Source: Sabellastarte sp. h YS-2021
Lineage: Eukaryota > Annelida > Polychaeta > Sabellida > Sabellidae
Reading direction: 5' to 3'
Length of the DNA: 64,000 nucleotides
Assembly: GCA_964017235.1 (NCBI GenBank)
Contig: OZ024935.1
Location: forward strand, 2,604,001 to 2,668,000
Part shown: positions 19,448 to 30,344 of the stretch, in pieces
How positions within the stretch are numbered: position 1 is the stretch's first letter
Layout: the number at the start of each line of letters is the position of its first letter
Made by a program: the position numbers and the translations under genes
Notes under the pieces: generated by a model
What the model was told of the DNA's origin: nothing
Database searches by the model: none
The model's input: the letters and a program-made list of their open reading frames with translations, nothing else

Positions 19448-21346
19448 CCCGATGGGGCCCTGATGACAGCTGGTACATATTTACTAAATGATTATCTTTC
19501 AATTTCTTACAATATGTTACAGACATTGGAATTCTGCATCCTTTTATATCTTTTGGACATAATTTACCAAAATTAGTCCATATGTGTATGATAAAAAATT
19601 TTTTCAAAGAACACAGTAAAGGAAAGAACTTCAGTGGGAATGAATAAAAACTTAAATAAAAATAAAAGTAAAAACTTAAACAAAAATAAAGAGAATAAGT
19701 TATGGATCTACAACTGTCCATAACTTAAAATATATGTAGTGACAGTGTCACAAGTAGGGGGAAGTCTCTTAGTAGTGTAACAATTAAACATTCAATAGTG
19801 ATATGAATATATAACTGTTTAAACCTAGAAGTGCTTCTTTGTTGAGACATGCATCATAATGCATTTTTGTATCTTTTTTTTTTTGGAAAATAGAGCTGAA
19901 ATTGAGTTTAGAAAGGAATTACACCACATGACTGTTATCAAATGCATTGAATGAAGGTTAGAACTATAATCATGCGGAACTTACTGAAACATGTCACTTC
20001 TTAGGTGACAACTCTCATCCATTTTAGAGGATGTTTATGCTACTATTAATGAAATAAATTTTCAGGTGTCGTTTCGAATGCACCACATAACTGTTATCAA
20101 GTGCATTCATTAAAGGCTAAACCTTGAGTAGTAAAAACTAGCTAAAAACGCATCATTTCTCAGGAGACAGCTATCACCCTTTTTAAGGACTATCAATGAA
20201 GTAAATTTTCAAATGTCATTGCTGCATGTATATCCACAAACAACATGTGATATACAGGCAAATAGGTTTGTCTTTTCAAATCTTGTAAAAATTGATCAAT
20301 AATCTTGGCCGGTGTTATAAATAATTACACCTTCATTTAATACCAAAATTTAACTATAACAATTAAAAAAGTGAAGGTATCACAATTAACAAAATAAGGT
20401 ATGCGCGTCATATACATGCTTGTTTTAACATTAAATTATCACTGGGCTGCAATTCGCTCCACAGAGTATTATAAAAATAACTATGCTTATATTAACTCGA
20501 TCAGTATGAAAAGCAGGTATTTCGCATCAATTACTTTAAACTGAAGTGACACTTGTATAACAGTAAAGAAATGGAGACCAGGTACTTCAAATGTATTGTA
20601 GTGAACTAATAATTAGCACCAACCTAAACTTAAACAAACCTTTTCCTTAATCAATACAATTGAATATTATTATATTGTTAGTATTCATAAAGACTGTGAT
20701 GCATGAAAGTGCAGTTTCCTTTAAATTTTGTAATGATACAGAGTATACCAGATAATTTTTAACAAATATATTTATGCAGACTGAGACTACCACAGAAAAT
20801 CTATATACAATGTCACGAGTGATTACCCAAATTAAACACAATACAGTTTCATTTCAACCACCACCGTCAAGCACTACATAAAGGTCATGAAATTAATTGC
20901 ATTATAACTTTTCCTAGAAGAAAATAACTACACACTACCAATACAGAAGGAAGTCGCGGTTGTAGGTAAAGATTTTTTAATGTTCAAAGTTACCATATTG
21001 CTCTGACATGGAATTGAGCATTACAATATTGCCACAATGATGACAAATGTGACTGAAAAGAAAGTGGTTTGAATCATTTTCGAGTTATCCAAAATTTGTA
21101 TAATGTTGACCAACTTTTTGTTAATGTAGAATACGTTTTGTTATTGTAAAAATAGAAAAAAAATAAATAAATAAATAAAATAAAAATAAAGTAAATTAAG
21201 GCACTATCTTAATAAAAAACAAGAGAATTTACCTTTTAACAATGAGCACAACAAACACAGTGATAATCATTATGGGTTAGATTAATCCTTTTGCTATTTG
21301 AGTTTATGGCAATTACTTTTACAGTACCTTTTTAAGAACATTTTGT
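19448..21346. other. Long spacer between LINE ORF1 and ORF2
   Basis: About 1.9 kb with no convincing ORF on either strand. It holds a diverged direct repeat of about 159 bp: TACACCACATGACTGTTATC near 19920 and its relative TGCACCACATAACTGTTATC near 20079. There is also an A-rich AAATAAATAAATAAA microsatellite near 21160. Spacers between LINE ORFs are usually short, so a nested insertion or an extra untranslated region is possible. Confidence 0.6.
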
Positions 21347-22972
21347 TTATAGTTTAAATTCACAGACTTCTCTTGTTAGTTCCTCTATGCATTGAAACCT
21401 TGAGGGTCCAATGTGTGTGCCTCCATACCATCGGGTCACAACAACTAGTTTGTTGGTGATGCTCTGTTCCTTCATAATCCTCAATATGCGGCGCCCTGCA
21501 GACCATTCTCCGTCGTCCTCATGATGTTCAATAAGCCCATCGCTTGAAGCTATTCTGTACGCATATATGTTATGAGTAGCACAAGCAACACGTGGATCCA
21601 TGAACAATGCTTGTAAGCAAAAAGCAACATCATTTCTGTCATGAATGTCAGTTATGTGTCCTTGGAAATTACTTCCTTGTACAAGTTTAGGTTGAGTATG
21701 GTTGAACTTTTTCTGTTGCATCATCTCATCATCTATATCTGGTCCGTATATTGGGTCTGGTTTGGCTTCTATCATTTTGTTGTCCACCATGAGTTTTTCA
21801 CCAAACCATTTTGCTGCCTTGGACTCTTCTTTTGCCTTTTTGTATTGAGGCCATAATTTTCGTTTTCGTTCGTTGAGCTCAGGTGGAAGCTGCTCTACCA
21901 CTGAGTACTTCTGAAAGCTGTCCATGTTTTTGGTATGGCGAAGGACCTTTATCTTGTCTTGTATAGAGCCAAAACATACAATGATTGGTCTTGATCTCCT
22001 GCTGTTCACCTTTCCCATGCGATGAGTGTTTTCTATCACCAAACTGTCGATGAGGTCCTGTGGCATCATGAGCTGATTCATGAAGAACTCGTTTAGGACC
22101 TTGCGTACATCCTCACCTCTAGACTCTGCCAGATTGTAGAATAACAGATTCTTCTTCATGCTTCTAGCCTTCTGTTGCAGCAGTTCCTCGCGAGTTTCAC
22201 CTACCACTTTTTCCAATCTTGTCAAGCGGCCTTCAAGGACTCGAGTTTTAGTTTGTGCATTCTCAAGGCTTGCATTTAAGTTTCTAATCTCCTCATCTTT
22301 TTTTTGTACTGAAGTCGTAAGGCTGTCAACTTTGGCAACTAATGTATTAAGCAATTGTCTATCCTCTTCCTTATTCTTGGTTATTAAGTCCTTTATTTCA
22401 GTTTTAAAGCCTTGTAGCTCCTGAGTAAATGATTCTGTCACAGACTTAATAGCAGCCACAGTTTTATCATGTGATTGCATTGTGAGTTCAGGAGTTTTCA
22501 AACTTCTACTTTTTGATACTTGTATTAGAGTTTCTTCATCCGTAGAATCACTGGCTGAAACATCATCTAAGTTCAGCATGAGCAATGGAGAGATATTCTT
22601 ACGCTTTTTAGTTTTTCTATTGTCCTGAGATTTTGCCTCTCCTAGTATCATACTATCTAATGTTCTTTGTCTATAACTATCACTTTTTTCTTGCGGTCTT
22701 GGAGTACTTGATAATGTCTGTGTGTGTTTACCTAAAGGTGTATCCATTTGCAGGAGTGTCTGGGAAGTTTGTAAAAAATCCAAGTTGTCCCCACAATAAC
22801 TATTTTTTTCAGCGGTATTATTTACATATATGTCATAGTAACTATCCACAAAATCTTCCAAATCAGTCAATGTTGTGTTTAGATTAGTGCTGTCATTAGT
22901 TTTTTCTGGGTCATTCACAGGCACAGATGTATTTTCTTTATTCCACTTATTTTGTTTAAATATGTTATTCAC
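21347..22972 (-). CDS. LINE ORF1: coiled coil, RRM-like region and C-terminal IMPACT/YigZ domain
   Basis: The open frame codes for 541 residues. Residues about 175-270 form a leucine/charge-rich coiled coil (NASLENAQTKTRVLEGRL). Residues about 270-395 resemble the nucleic-acid-binding core of LINE ORF1 proteins (KKNLLFYNLAESRGEDVRKV, then ENTHRMGKV). Residues about 433-541 are a clear IMPACT/YigZ (UPF0029) domain: THNIYAYRI, DDGEWSAGRRIL and VVVTRWYGGTHIGPSRF. In host proteins that domain occurs in IMPACT/YIH1, regulators of the kinase GCN2. The first codon at 22972 is GTG and lies in satellite DNA outside the LINE; the first ATG inside is at 22747. The natural N-terminus may be missing. Its role in the element is unknown. 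Confidence 0.85.
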   Translation of the reverse strand: MNNIFKQNKWNKENTSVPVNDPEKTNDSTNLNTTLTDLEDFVDSYYDIYVNNTAEKNSYCGDNLDFLQTSQTLLQMDTPLGKHTQTLSSTPRPQEKSDSYRQRTLDSMILGEAKSQDNRKTKKRKNISPLLMLNLDDVSASDSTDEETLIQVSKSRSLKTPELTMQSHDKTVAAIKSVTESFTQELQGFKTEIKDLITKNKEEDRQLLNTLVAKVDSLTTSVQKKDEEIRNLNASLENAQTKTRVLEGRLTRLEKVVGETREELLQQKARSMKKNLLFYNLAESRGEDVRKVLNEFFMNQLMMPQDLIDSLVIENTHRMGKVNSRRSRPIIVCFGSIQDKIKVLRHTKNMDSFQKYSVVEQLPPELNERKRKLWPQYKKAKEESKAAKWFGEKLMVDNKMIEAKPDPIYGPDIDDEMMQQKKFNHTQPKLVQGSNFQGHITDIHDRNDVAFCLQALFMDPRVACATHNIYAYRIASSDGLIEHHEDDGEWSAGRRILRIMKEQSITNKLVVVTRWYGGTHIGPSRFQCIEELTREVCEFKL

Positions 22973-23085
22973 ATAATTTTTGGTCAGCTATAACGAGTGA
23001 AATTGCAGACCTCTATGTCATGGCATAGCTTACCAATATCTACTTTCAGGTTCTCACTGTTGAGTAAATCATTGTATCCACTGGA
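22948..23085. repeat. 155-bp satellite array, right of the LINE
   Basis: The satellite interrupted at 15394 continues here (ATGTTATTCAC, GGTCAGCTATAACG, CTCACTGTTGAGTAAATCA). It passes into a non-repeated joint (TATCCACTGGATAGCCGCAG) that also closes the related array near 45620. Confidence 0.75.
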
Positions 23086-23224
23086 TAGCCGCAGTGTGTA
23101 GAGAGATTTCACCATTACCGCTCTAACGAAAAAAATATTATAGCTAGCCTTCTCAAGTTTGCAAGGTATATTAGAGGGTGCACCACAGTATTCTATTGGT
23201 AGGCTTTATGTCTAAATTAGGCCT

Positions 23225-25830
23225 GTGGCTAAATTACTTGCCTACTAAAAATGAGTAATTCTGCATTTTCTCTAAAAGTATTGCAGATAGCAAATTTTTC
23301 TTAAATAACTCATTCACCTACTTTTGGGAGAGCTTTCACATGCTGAAGTTCCAGACCTATAGGTAATTACTCACCTACTCAAAATGAGTAAATGCGAATT
23401 ATCTCTACAAGTATTGCAGATAGCCAATTTTTCTCAAATAACTCATTCACCTACTTTTGGGAGAGCTTTCACTTGGTGAAGTTTCAGACCCGTAGGTAAT
23501 TACTCACCTGCTGAAAATGAGTAAATGCAAATTATCTCTAAAAGTATTCCAGATAGCCAATTTTTGTCAAATAACTCCTTCACCTACTTTTGGGAGACCT
23601 TTCACTTGGTGAAGTTTCAGACCTGTAGCTAATTATTCACCTACTCAAAATGAGTAAATGCCAATTATCTCTAAAAGTATTTCAGATATCCAATTTTTAT
23701 CGAATAACTCATTCATCTACTTTTGGGAGAGCTTTCACATGGTGAAGTTTCAGACCCATAGCTAATTATTCACCTACTCAAAATGAGTAAATGCAAATTA
23801 TCTCTAAAAGTATTCCGGATAGCCAATTTTTGTCAAATAACTCCTTCACCTACTTTTGGGAGACCTTTCACTTGGTGAAGTTTCAGACCTGTAGCTAATT
23901 ATTCACCTACTCAAAATGAGTAAATGCGAATTATCTCTAAAAGTATTGCAGATAGCCAATTTTTCTCGAATAACTCATTCACCTACTTTTGGGAGACTTT
24001 CACTTGGTGAAGTTTCAGACCCGTAGGTAATTACTCACCTACTGAAAATGAGTAAATGCAAATTATCTCTAAAAGTATTCTAGATAGCCAATTTTTGTCA
24101 GATAACTCCTTCACCTACTTTTGGGAGACCTTTCACTTGGTGAAGTTTCAGACCTGTAGCTAATTATTCACCTACTCAAAATGAGTAAATGCGAATTATC
24201 TCTAAAAGTATTGCAGATAGCCAATTTTTCTCAAATAACTCATTCACCTACTTTTGGGAGAGCTTTCACTTGGTGAAGTTTCAGACTCATAGCTAATTAC
24301 TCACCTACATCAAAATGAGTAAATGCGAATTATCTCTAAAAGTATTGCAGATAGCCAATTTTTGTCAAATTAATCATTCACCTACTTTTGGGAGAGCTTT
24401 CACTTGGTGAAGTTTCAGACCCATAGCTAATTACTCACCAACTCAAAATGAGTAAATGCGAATTATCTCTAAAAGTATTGCAGATAGCCAATTTTTCTCA
24501 AATAACTCATTCACCTACTTTTGGGTGAGCTTTCACTCTGTGAAGTTTCAGACCCATAGCTAATTACTCACCTACTCAAAATGAGTAAATGCGAATTATC
24601 TCTAAAAGTATTGCAGATAGCCAATTTTTCTCAAATAACTCATTCACCTACTTTTGGCAGAGCTTTCACTTGGTGAAGTTTCAGACCCATAGCTAATTAC
24701 TCACCTACTGAAAATGAGTAAATGTGAAGTATCTCTAAAAGTATTGCAGATAGCCAATTTTTCTCAAATAACTCATTCACCTACTTTTGGGAGAGCTTTC
24801 ACTTGGTGAAGTTTCAGACCCATAGCTAATTACTCACCTACTCAAAATGAGTAAATGCGAATTATCTCTAAAAGTATTGCAGATAGCCAATTTTTCTCAA
24901 ATAACTCATTCACCTACTTTTGGGAGAGCTTTCACTTGGTGAAGTTTCAGACCCATAGCTAATTACTCACCTACTCAAAATGAGTAAATGCGAATTATCT
25001 CTAAAAGTATTGCAGATAGCCAATTTTTGTCAAATTAATCATTCACCTACTTTTGGGAGAGCTTTCACTTGGTGAAGTTTCAGACCCATAGCTAATTACT
25101 CGTCTACTCAAAATGAGTAAATGCGAATTATCTCTAAAAGTATTGCAGATAGCCAATTTTTCTCAAATAACTCATTCACCTACTTTTGGGAGAGCTTTCA
25201 CTTGGTGAAGTTTCAGACCCATAGCAAATTACTCGCCTACTCAAAATGAGTAAATGCGAATTATCTCTAAAAGTATTGCAGATAGCCAAATTTTCTCAAA
25301 TAACTCATTCACCTACTTTTGGCAGAGCTTTCACTTGGTGAAGTTTCAGACCCATAGCTAATTATTCACCTACTCAAAATGAGTAAATGTGAATTATCTC
25401 TAAAATTATTGCAGATAGCCAATTTTTCTCAAATAACTCATTCACCTACTTTTGGGAGAGCTTTCACTCTGTGAAGTTTCAGACCCATAGCTATTTATTC
25501 ACCTACTCAAAATGAGTAAATGCTAATTATCTGTAAAAGTATTGCGGATACCCAATTTTTATCAAATACTCATTCATCTACTTGTGGGAGAGCTTTCACA
25601 TGGTGAAATTTCAGACCCATGCGAATTATCTCTAAAAGTATTGCAGATAGCCAATTTTTCTCAAATAACTCATTCACCTACTTTTGGGAGAGCTTTCACT
25701 TGGTGAAGTTTCAGACCCATAGATAATTATTCACCTACTCAAAATGAGTAAATGTGAATTATCTCTTAATAGTATTGCAGATAGCCAATTTTTCTCAAAT
25801 AATTCATTCACCTACTTTTGGAAGACCTTT
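23225..25830. repeat. 133-bp satellite array, about 19 units
   Basis: ATGAGTAAATGCG marks repeat every 133 bases (for example 24847 and 24980). Each unit carries CTCTAAAAGTATTGCAG, CACCTACTTTTGGG, GTGAAGTTTCAGACC and ACCTACTCAAAATGAG. Units are close to one another, with a few indels (near 25605 a partial unit is joined). Confidence 0.9.
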
Positions 25831-26336
25831 CACACACGAAAATGAAAAATTGTGAATATCTCGGAAAAGCTATTTCTTCTGCTTTAATGCTCAGCGGGAG
25901 ATACACACCACGGCAGTGGTCTTGACAAAAATTTTTGTCTCCCCAAAAATGGTGGCCATTTTGAATTTTCAAAGTTTTTGCAAAACACAAAAATGCTTAT
26001 ATCTCGAAAACCGTGCTATATGGAGTGAACTCAACAAAATTTTGGACCTGCTGGGTATCTCTGCAGAGTAGCCATGCCAATTTTCAAAATATTTTTGTCT
26101 CGCCAAATATAGCGCACATTTTTAATTTTTTTATTTTTTGCAAAACACAAAAATGCTTATATCTTGAAAACCGTGCTAGATAGAGAGACTGCGCTGACTT
26201 TGGTTGCCACAACAGTATAAGGCTAGAAACGAAGCATTTTCTTAATACTTTAGCACTCACCTTTATATCCTTTTCGGGACGCTTTGTTTTTGCTATGCAA
26301 AAACATTATCTTTTTTTTTTGCGAGCGATCCTCTAG
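25831..26336. other. Family-3-like 3' end and joining region
   Basis: GCGGGAGATACACACCACGG followed by CAGTGGTCTTG at about 25894-25924 closely matches the family-3 3' end at 33285-33315. It is followed by A, not T, so it may be an internal relic. Two ~130-bp units with TGCAAAACACAAAAATGC and ATATCTCGAAAACCGTGCTA follow. A possible second Helitron-type end (GCGAGCGATCCTCTAG, then TT) closes at 26336. Confidence 0.5.
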
Positions 26337-27420
26337 TTACATTTTTGGAGTGATCTGGATCATCTGGATCCAGGCTGCAACATAATTTTAGGATGAATTT
26401 TGATGATATTTTTAGGATATGTTACAAATGATAAAAAGAAGAAGTGGTAAAAGGAAGAAATGGTTCAATTTTGCGAGTGATCTAGACCACTATCTGGATC
26501 TTCTGGATCCATGAAATATAATTTTTAAAGACAAATAGCTCAAAAAGTCATTGGTGGATTTTGATGAAATTTTCAGGAAATGTCCTAAATGGGACAAGGG
26601 ACAAGTGATTAGATTTTGGGAGTGATCTGGATCATCTGGATCCAGGCTGCCAGATGTGTTTGTGTACAAGATAAATCAAAAACTTATGGACGGATTTTGA
26701 TGAAATTTTCAGGATATGTCTGAAAAGGTAAAAGGATGAAATGATTGAATTTTGGAAGTGATCCGGATCACTATATGGATCTTCTGGATCCATGAAATGT
26801 AAATTTTAAAGACAGATACCGCAAAAAGTTATGGATGGATTGTTTCAGCAAATGGCCTAAATGGTACAAGGAACAAGTGATTAAATTTTTGGAGTGATCT
26901 GGATCACTGTCTGGATCATCTGTATCCAGGCTGCCACATAATCTTGGGATGGACTTTAATATTTTTAGGATATGTTACAAATGGTAAAAGGAAGAAGTGG
27001 TAAAAGGAAGAAATGATTCAATTTTGCGAGTGATCTGGACCACTATCTGGATCTTCTGGATCCAAGAAATGTAATTTTTATAGACAAATAGCTTAAAAAG
27101 TCATGGATGGAAATTTTCAGGAAATGTCTTAAATGGGACAAAGAACAGGTGATTAGTTTTTGGGAGTAATCTGGATCACTGTCTGGATCATGTGGATCCA
27201 GGCTGCCAGATGTGTTTGTGTACAAGATAACTAAAAAACTTATGAACAGATTTTGATGAAATTTTTAGAATATGTCTGAAAAGGTAAAAGGATTAAATGA
27301 TTGAATTTTGGAAGTGATCCGGATCACTATATGGATCTTCTGGATCCATGAAATGTAATTTTTAAAGACAGATATAAGTGAAAGAACTAGTGATTAGCTT
27401 TTGGGAGTAATCTGGTACTA
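26337..27420. repeat. ~136-bp GATC-rich satellite
   Basis: GGAGTGATCTGGATCATCTG-type lines recur near 26619, 26754, 26890, 27025, 27162 and 27310, mostly 135-136 bases apart. Alternate units read TCTTCTGGATCCATGAAATG and TCATCTGGATCCAGGCTGCC, so the higher-order unit is about 271 bp. A weak relative occurs near 40860-41120. Confidence 0.8.
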
Positions 27421-27513
27421 TGGAGAATCCTGACCTGGTGCTCCAGGAAACAGGCTCAAGACCGACATATTCACGCCTTAACTATGCCCCATCCGGGGAT
27501 ACACTGCGGCTAG

Positions 27514-28203
27514 TTTTCCTTGTTTTTACAGATACTCAACATTTTATTATCAATATATTCGTTTACATGATCCACGATATTTGTTTGCTTTTGAATAAAA
27601 GAAAAGCCAACCCACATAGATTCATTAACGCACAACGATAGGAGAGGGTTATTGTGATCAGTTTGTTTCTGTCTGTCTGTCTGTGCACCGTTTTGCCCTT
27701 ATAACTCAAAAACTATAACATCAATCGAGCTCAAATTTGGTGGGCAGGTATTTCATGGGGTACAGACGGATTCTGTTTGGTGTAATTTGTTTGAAAATTA
27801 AAGTCAGGAGACAGGTTTTTAAATTTTTAATTGGGCATATACAGTGAAACCTGCTTGTCTTCAAAAATCAATATCATGACAGGATTTTTTCCTCATGAAT
27901 TTGTGTCCAATCAGGTTTTTTTTCTGTGGCTGTGAGTGTAATGTGTAGAACTTGTAATCTCATGGTTGGGGTTCAATACCAGTCAGTTCTATTTTTTTTT
28001 TAATTTCTGTTTTTAGGCTTTTTTTTTAGCAATTTCAAAAAATTAAAACACAGCATTTAAAATTTTGCTGTTCAAAAAAACTTTAACCAAGATTAGGTGT
28101 CCAACTAGACAGATAATAATTTTCAATTTGGCATATACAGAGAAATCTGATTTTCTTTATCACATAAGTAAAAATCAATATTTCGCTGTCTGATGATGTC
28201 ATT
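27514..28203. other. Intron 1 stretch without recognised gene
   Basis: AT-rich non-coding DNA with a short TCTG repeat near 27670. It ends in ATT, the flank of family-1 copy B. Confidence 0.5.
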
Positions 28204-28309
28204 ATATCCCCAGACGAAAGTCGGGGATATATTGGATTCAGGTCCGTCGCGCCGCCGCCGTAGAAATTTCCTTGTGGACGCGATAACTCAAAAACAAATT
28301 AATATTTTT
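28204..28309 (+). mobile_element. Family-1 copy B, 5' piece
   Basis: This is the first 106 bases of family 1 (ATATCCCC hairpin, short CCG run, GTGGACGCGATAACTC). It is cut inside the T run after AATAT by the family-3 element and continues at 33316. Confidence 0.85.
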
Positions 28310-28419
28310 ATCTCCCGCCCGGCTCGCCGGAGGGAGATTATAATTTGCACCATGTGCGTGTGTACGTGCGTGGGTGCGTGCGTGCGTGCGTGCGTGCGTG
28401 TGTCACGCAGTTTTCTCTG

Positions 28420-30340
28420 AAACTACTACAGTTACACATTTTTGGTAAATCACAAGTCCTAATGAATTTTTTTGCTCTTCAATATTTTTGGGGTTTGGTG
28501 AACTTTGGCCTACTTTTGAGTGAGTAATAGCTATTTTAGCTAATATAATTATATGGCTTATAACTCTGAAACTATTGCATTTACAGTATTTTGTTCTAAT
28601 ATGTTGTTCAGCTACTTTCTCCACAGCTACAACATGGTCAGTAGTTTGGAAGTGTATCTCCATAGCTAAGTGAGTAATAGCTACTTTGTCAATTTTTAAT
28701 TATAACCATAATGAGTAAATGCCTTATATCTTCATAAGTATTGCAGCTACACAATTTTGTTCCAATATGTTGTTCAGCTACTTTCTCCACGGCTACAACA
28801 TGGTCAGTAGTTTGCAAGTGTATCTCCGTAGCTAAGTGAGTAATAGCTACTTTTTCAGTTTTTAATGATAACCATAATGAGTAAATGGCTTATATCTTCA
28901 AAAGTATTGCAGCTACACAATTTGGTTCCAATATGTTGTTCAGCTACTTTCTCCACTGCTACAACATGGCCAGTGGTTTGGAAGTGTATCTCTATAGCTA
29001 AGTGAGTAATAGCTACTTTTTCAATTTTTAATGATAACCATAATGAGTAAATTGCTTATATCTTCAAAAGTATTGCAGCTACACAATTTGGTTCCAATAT
29101 GTTGTTCATGTACTTTTTGTGAACTGTAACATATTTAAGTTTCACAACTGTTGCTCAATGTACAAGTGAGTAATGGCTACTTTATTGCTACTTTTAGTGA
29201 AATTGTGAAAAATCAGAAATATCTCTCAAACTGTAAGATATAGAGCAATTTCGAGCAAATTTTTGACCCACAGGGTAGCACAAGAGTATCCTATTGCTAA
29301 GGGGGAAAAAAGTTGGGTGAACTTTGGCCTACTTTTGAGTGAGTAATAGCGCTTTTACCTAATATAATTATATGACTTATAACTGTCAATGAGTAAATGG
29401 CTTATATCTTCAAAAGTATTGCAGCTACACAATTTTATTCCAATATGATGTTCAGCTACTTTCTCCACAGCTACAACATGGTCAGTAATTTGGAAGTGTA
29501 TCTCCATATCTAAGTGAGTAATAGCTACTTTTTCAATTTTTAATGATAACCATAATGAGTAAATTGCTTATATCTTCAAAAGTATTGCAGCTACACAATT
29601 TCTCTCAATTATGTTGTTCATGTATTTTTTTGTGAACTGTAACATATTTAAGTTTTACAACTGTTGCTCGATGTACAAGTGAGTAATGGCTACTTTATTG
29701 CTACTTTTAGTGAAAATGTGAAAAATCAGAAATATCTCTCAAACCGTAACATATAGAGCAATTTCGAGCAAATTTTTGAACCACAGGGTAGTACTAGAGT
29801 ATCCTATTGCTAAGGGGGGGAAAGGTTGGGTGAACTTTGGCCTACTTTTGAGTGAGTATTAGCGCTTTTACCTAATATAATTATATGACTTTTAACTGTC
29901 AATGAGTAAATGGCTTATATCTTCAAAAGTATTGCAGCTACACAATTTTGTTCCAATATGATGTTCAGCTACTTTCTCCACAGCTACAACATGGTCAGTA
30001 ATTTGTGTATCTCCATAGCTAAGTGAGTAATAGCTACTTTTTCAATTTTTAATGATAACCATAATGAGTAAATGGCTTATATCTTCAAAAGTATTGCAGG
30101 TACACAATTTCTCTCAAATATGTTGTTCATGTACTTTTTTGTGAACTGTAACATATTTAAGTTTCACAACTGTTGCTCAATGTACAAGTGAGTAATGGCT
30201 ACTTTATTGCTACTTTTAGTGAAAATGTGAAAAATCAGAAATATCTCTCAAACTGTAAGAGATAGAGAAATTTCGAGCAAATTTTTGAACCACAGGGTAG
30301 TACTAGAGTATCCTATGCTAAGGGGAAAATGGTTTGGTGA
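28420..30340. repeat. Family-3 first satellite block
   Basis: Diverged units carry AAAAGTATTGCAGCTACACA, ATGTTGTTCAGCTACTTTCT, CTACAACATGGTCAGTA and AAGTGAGTAATAGCTACTTT. A larger motif that includes TGAACTTTGGCCTACTTTTG and AATATCTCTCAAAC recurs near 28500, 29300, 29830 and 30335. It therefore looks like a higher-order repeat of about 500 bp. Confidence 0.7.
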
Positions 30341-30344
30341 ACTT

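Larger units (their letters stand above)
15401..22947 (-). mobile_element. L1/Tx1-like LINE with IMPACT-domain ORF1
   Basis: This is a minus-strand non-LTR element inserted into a 155-bp satellite. It has a 40-base A tail (T run 15401-15440), with AATAAA just before the tail on the minus strand. TATTTT at 15395-15400 and 22948-22953 is a 6-bp target duplication, although its T-richness makes the exact edge uncertain. ORF1 (21347-22972) lies upstream, then a long spacer of about 1.9 kb, then ORF2 with endonuclease, RT and a cysteine-histidine finger, broken by one frameshift near 16630. The endonuclease-RT arrangement and motifs place it in the L1/Tx1 group. Length 7.5 kb. Confidence 0.88.
14176..27513 (+). 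mobile_element. Family-2 Helentron-like element, split by a LINE (composite)
   Basis: The 5' end is GTATCCCCGACGCGAAGCGG at 14176, a hairpin, preceded by TT. The matching 3' end is CGGGGATAC at 27494-27502, followed by ACTGCGGCTAG and TTTT. So the subterminal inverted repeat is 9 bp and the insertion is between T and T, as in family 1. Between the ends are a GTCGTCGTC/CCGCGTCCGC region, a 155-bp satellite, a 133-bp satellite and a GATC-rich 136-bp satellite. Without the LINE the element would be about 5.8 kb. A family-3-like 3' end at about 25889-25924 lies inside, so some of the middle may come from another nested or recombined element. The pairing of the outer ends is an inference. Confidence 0.55.
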
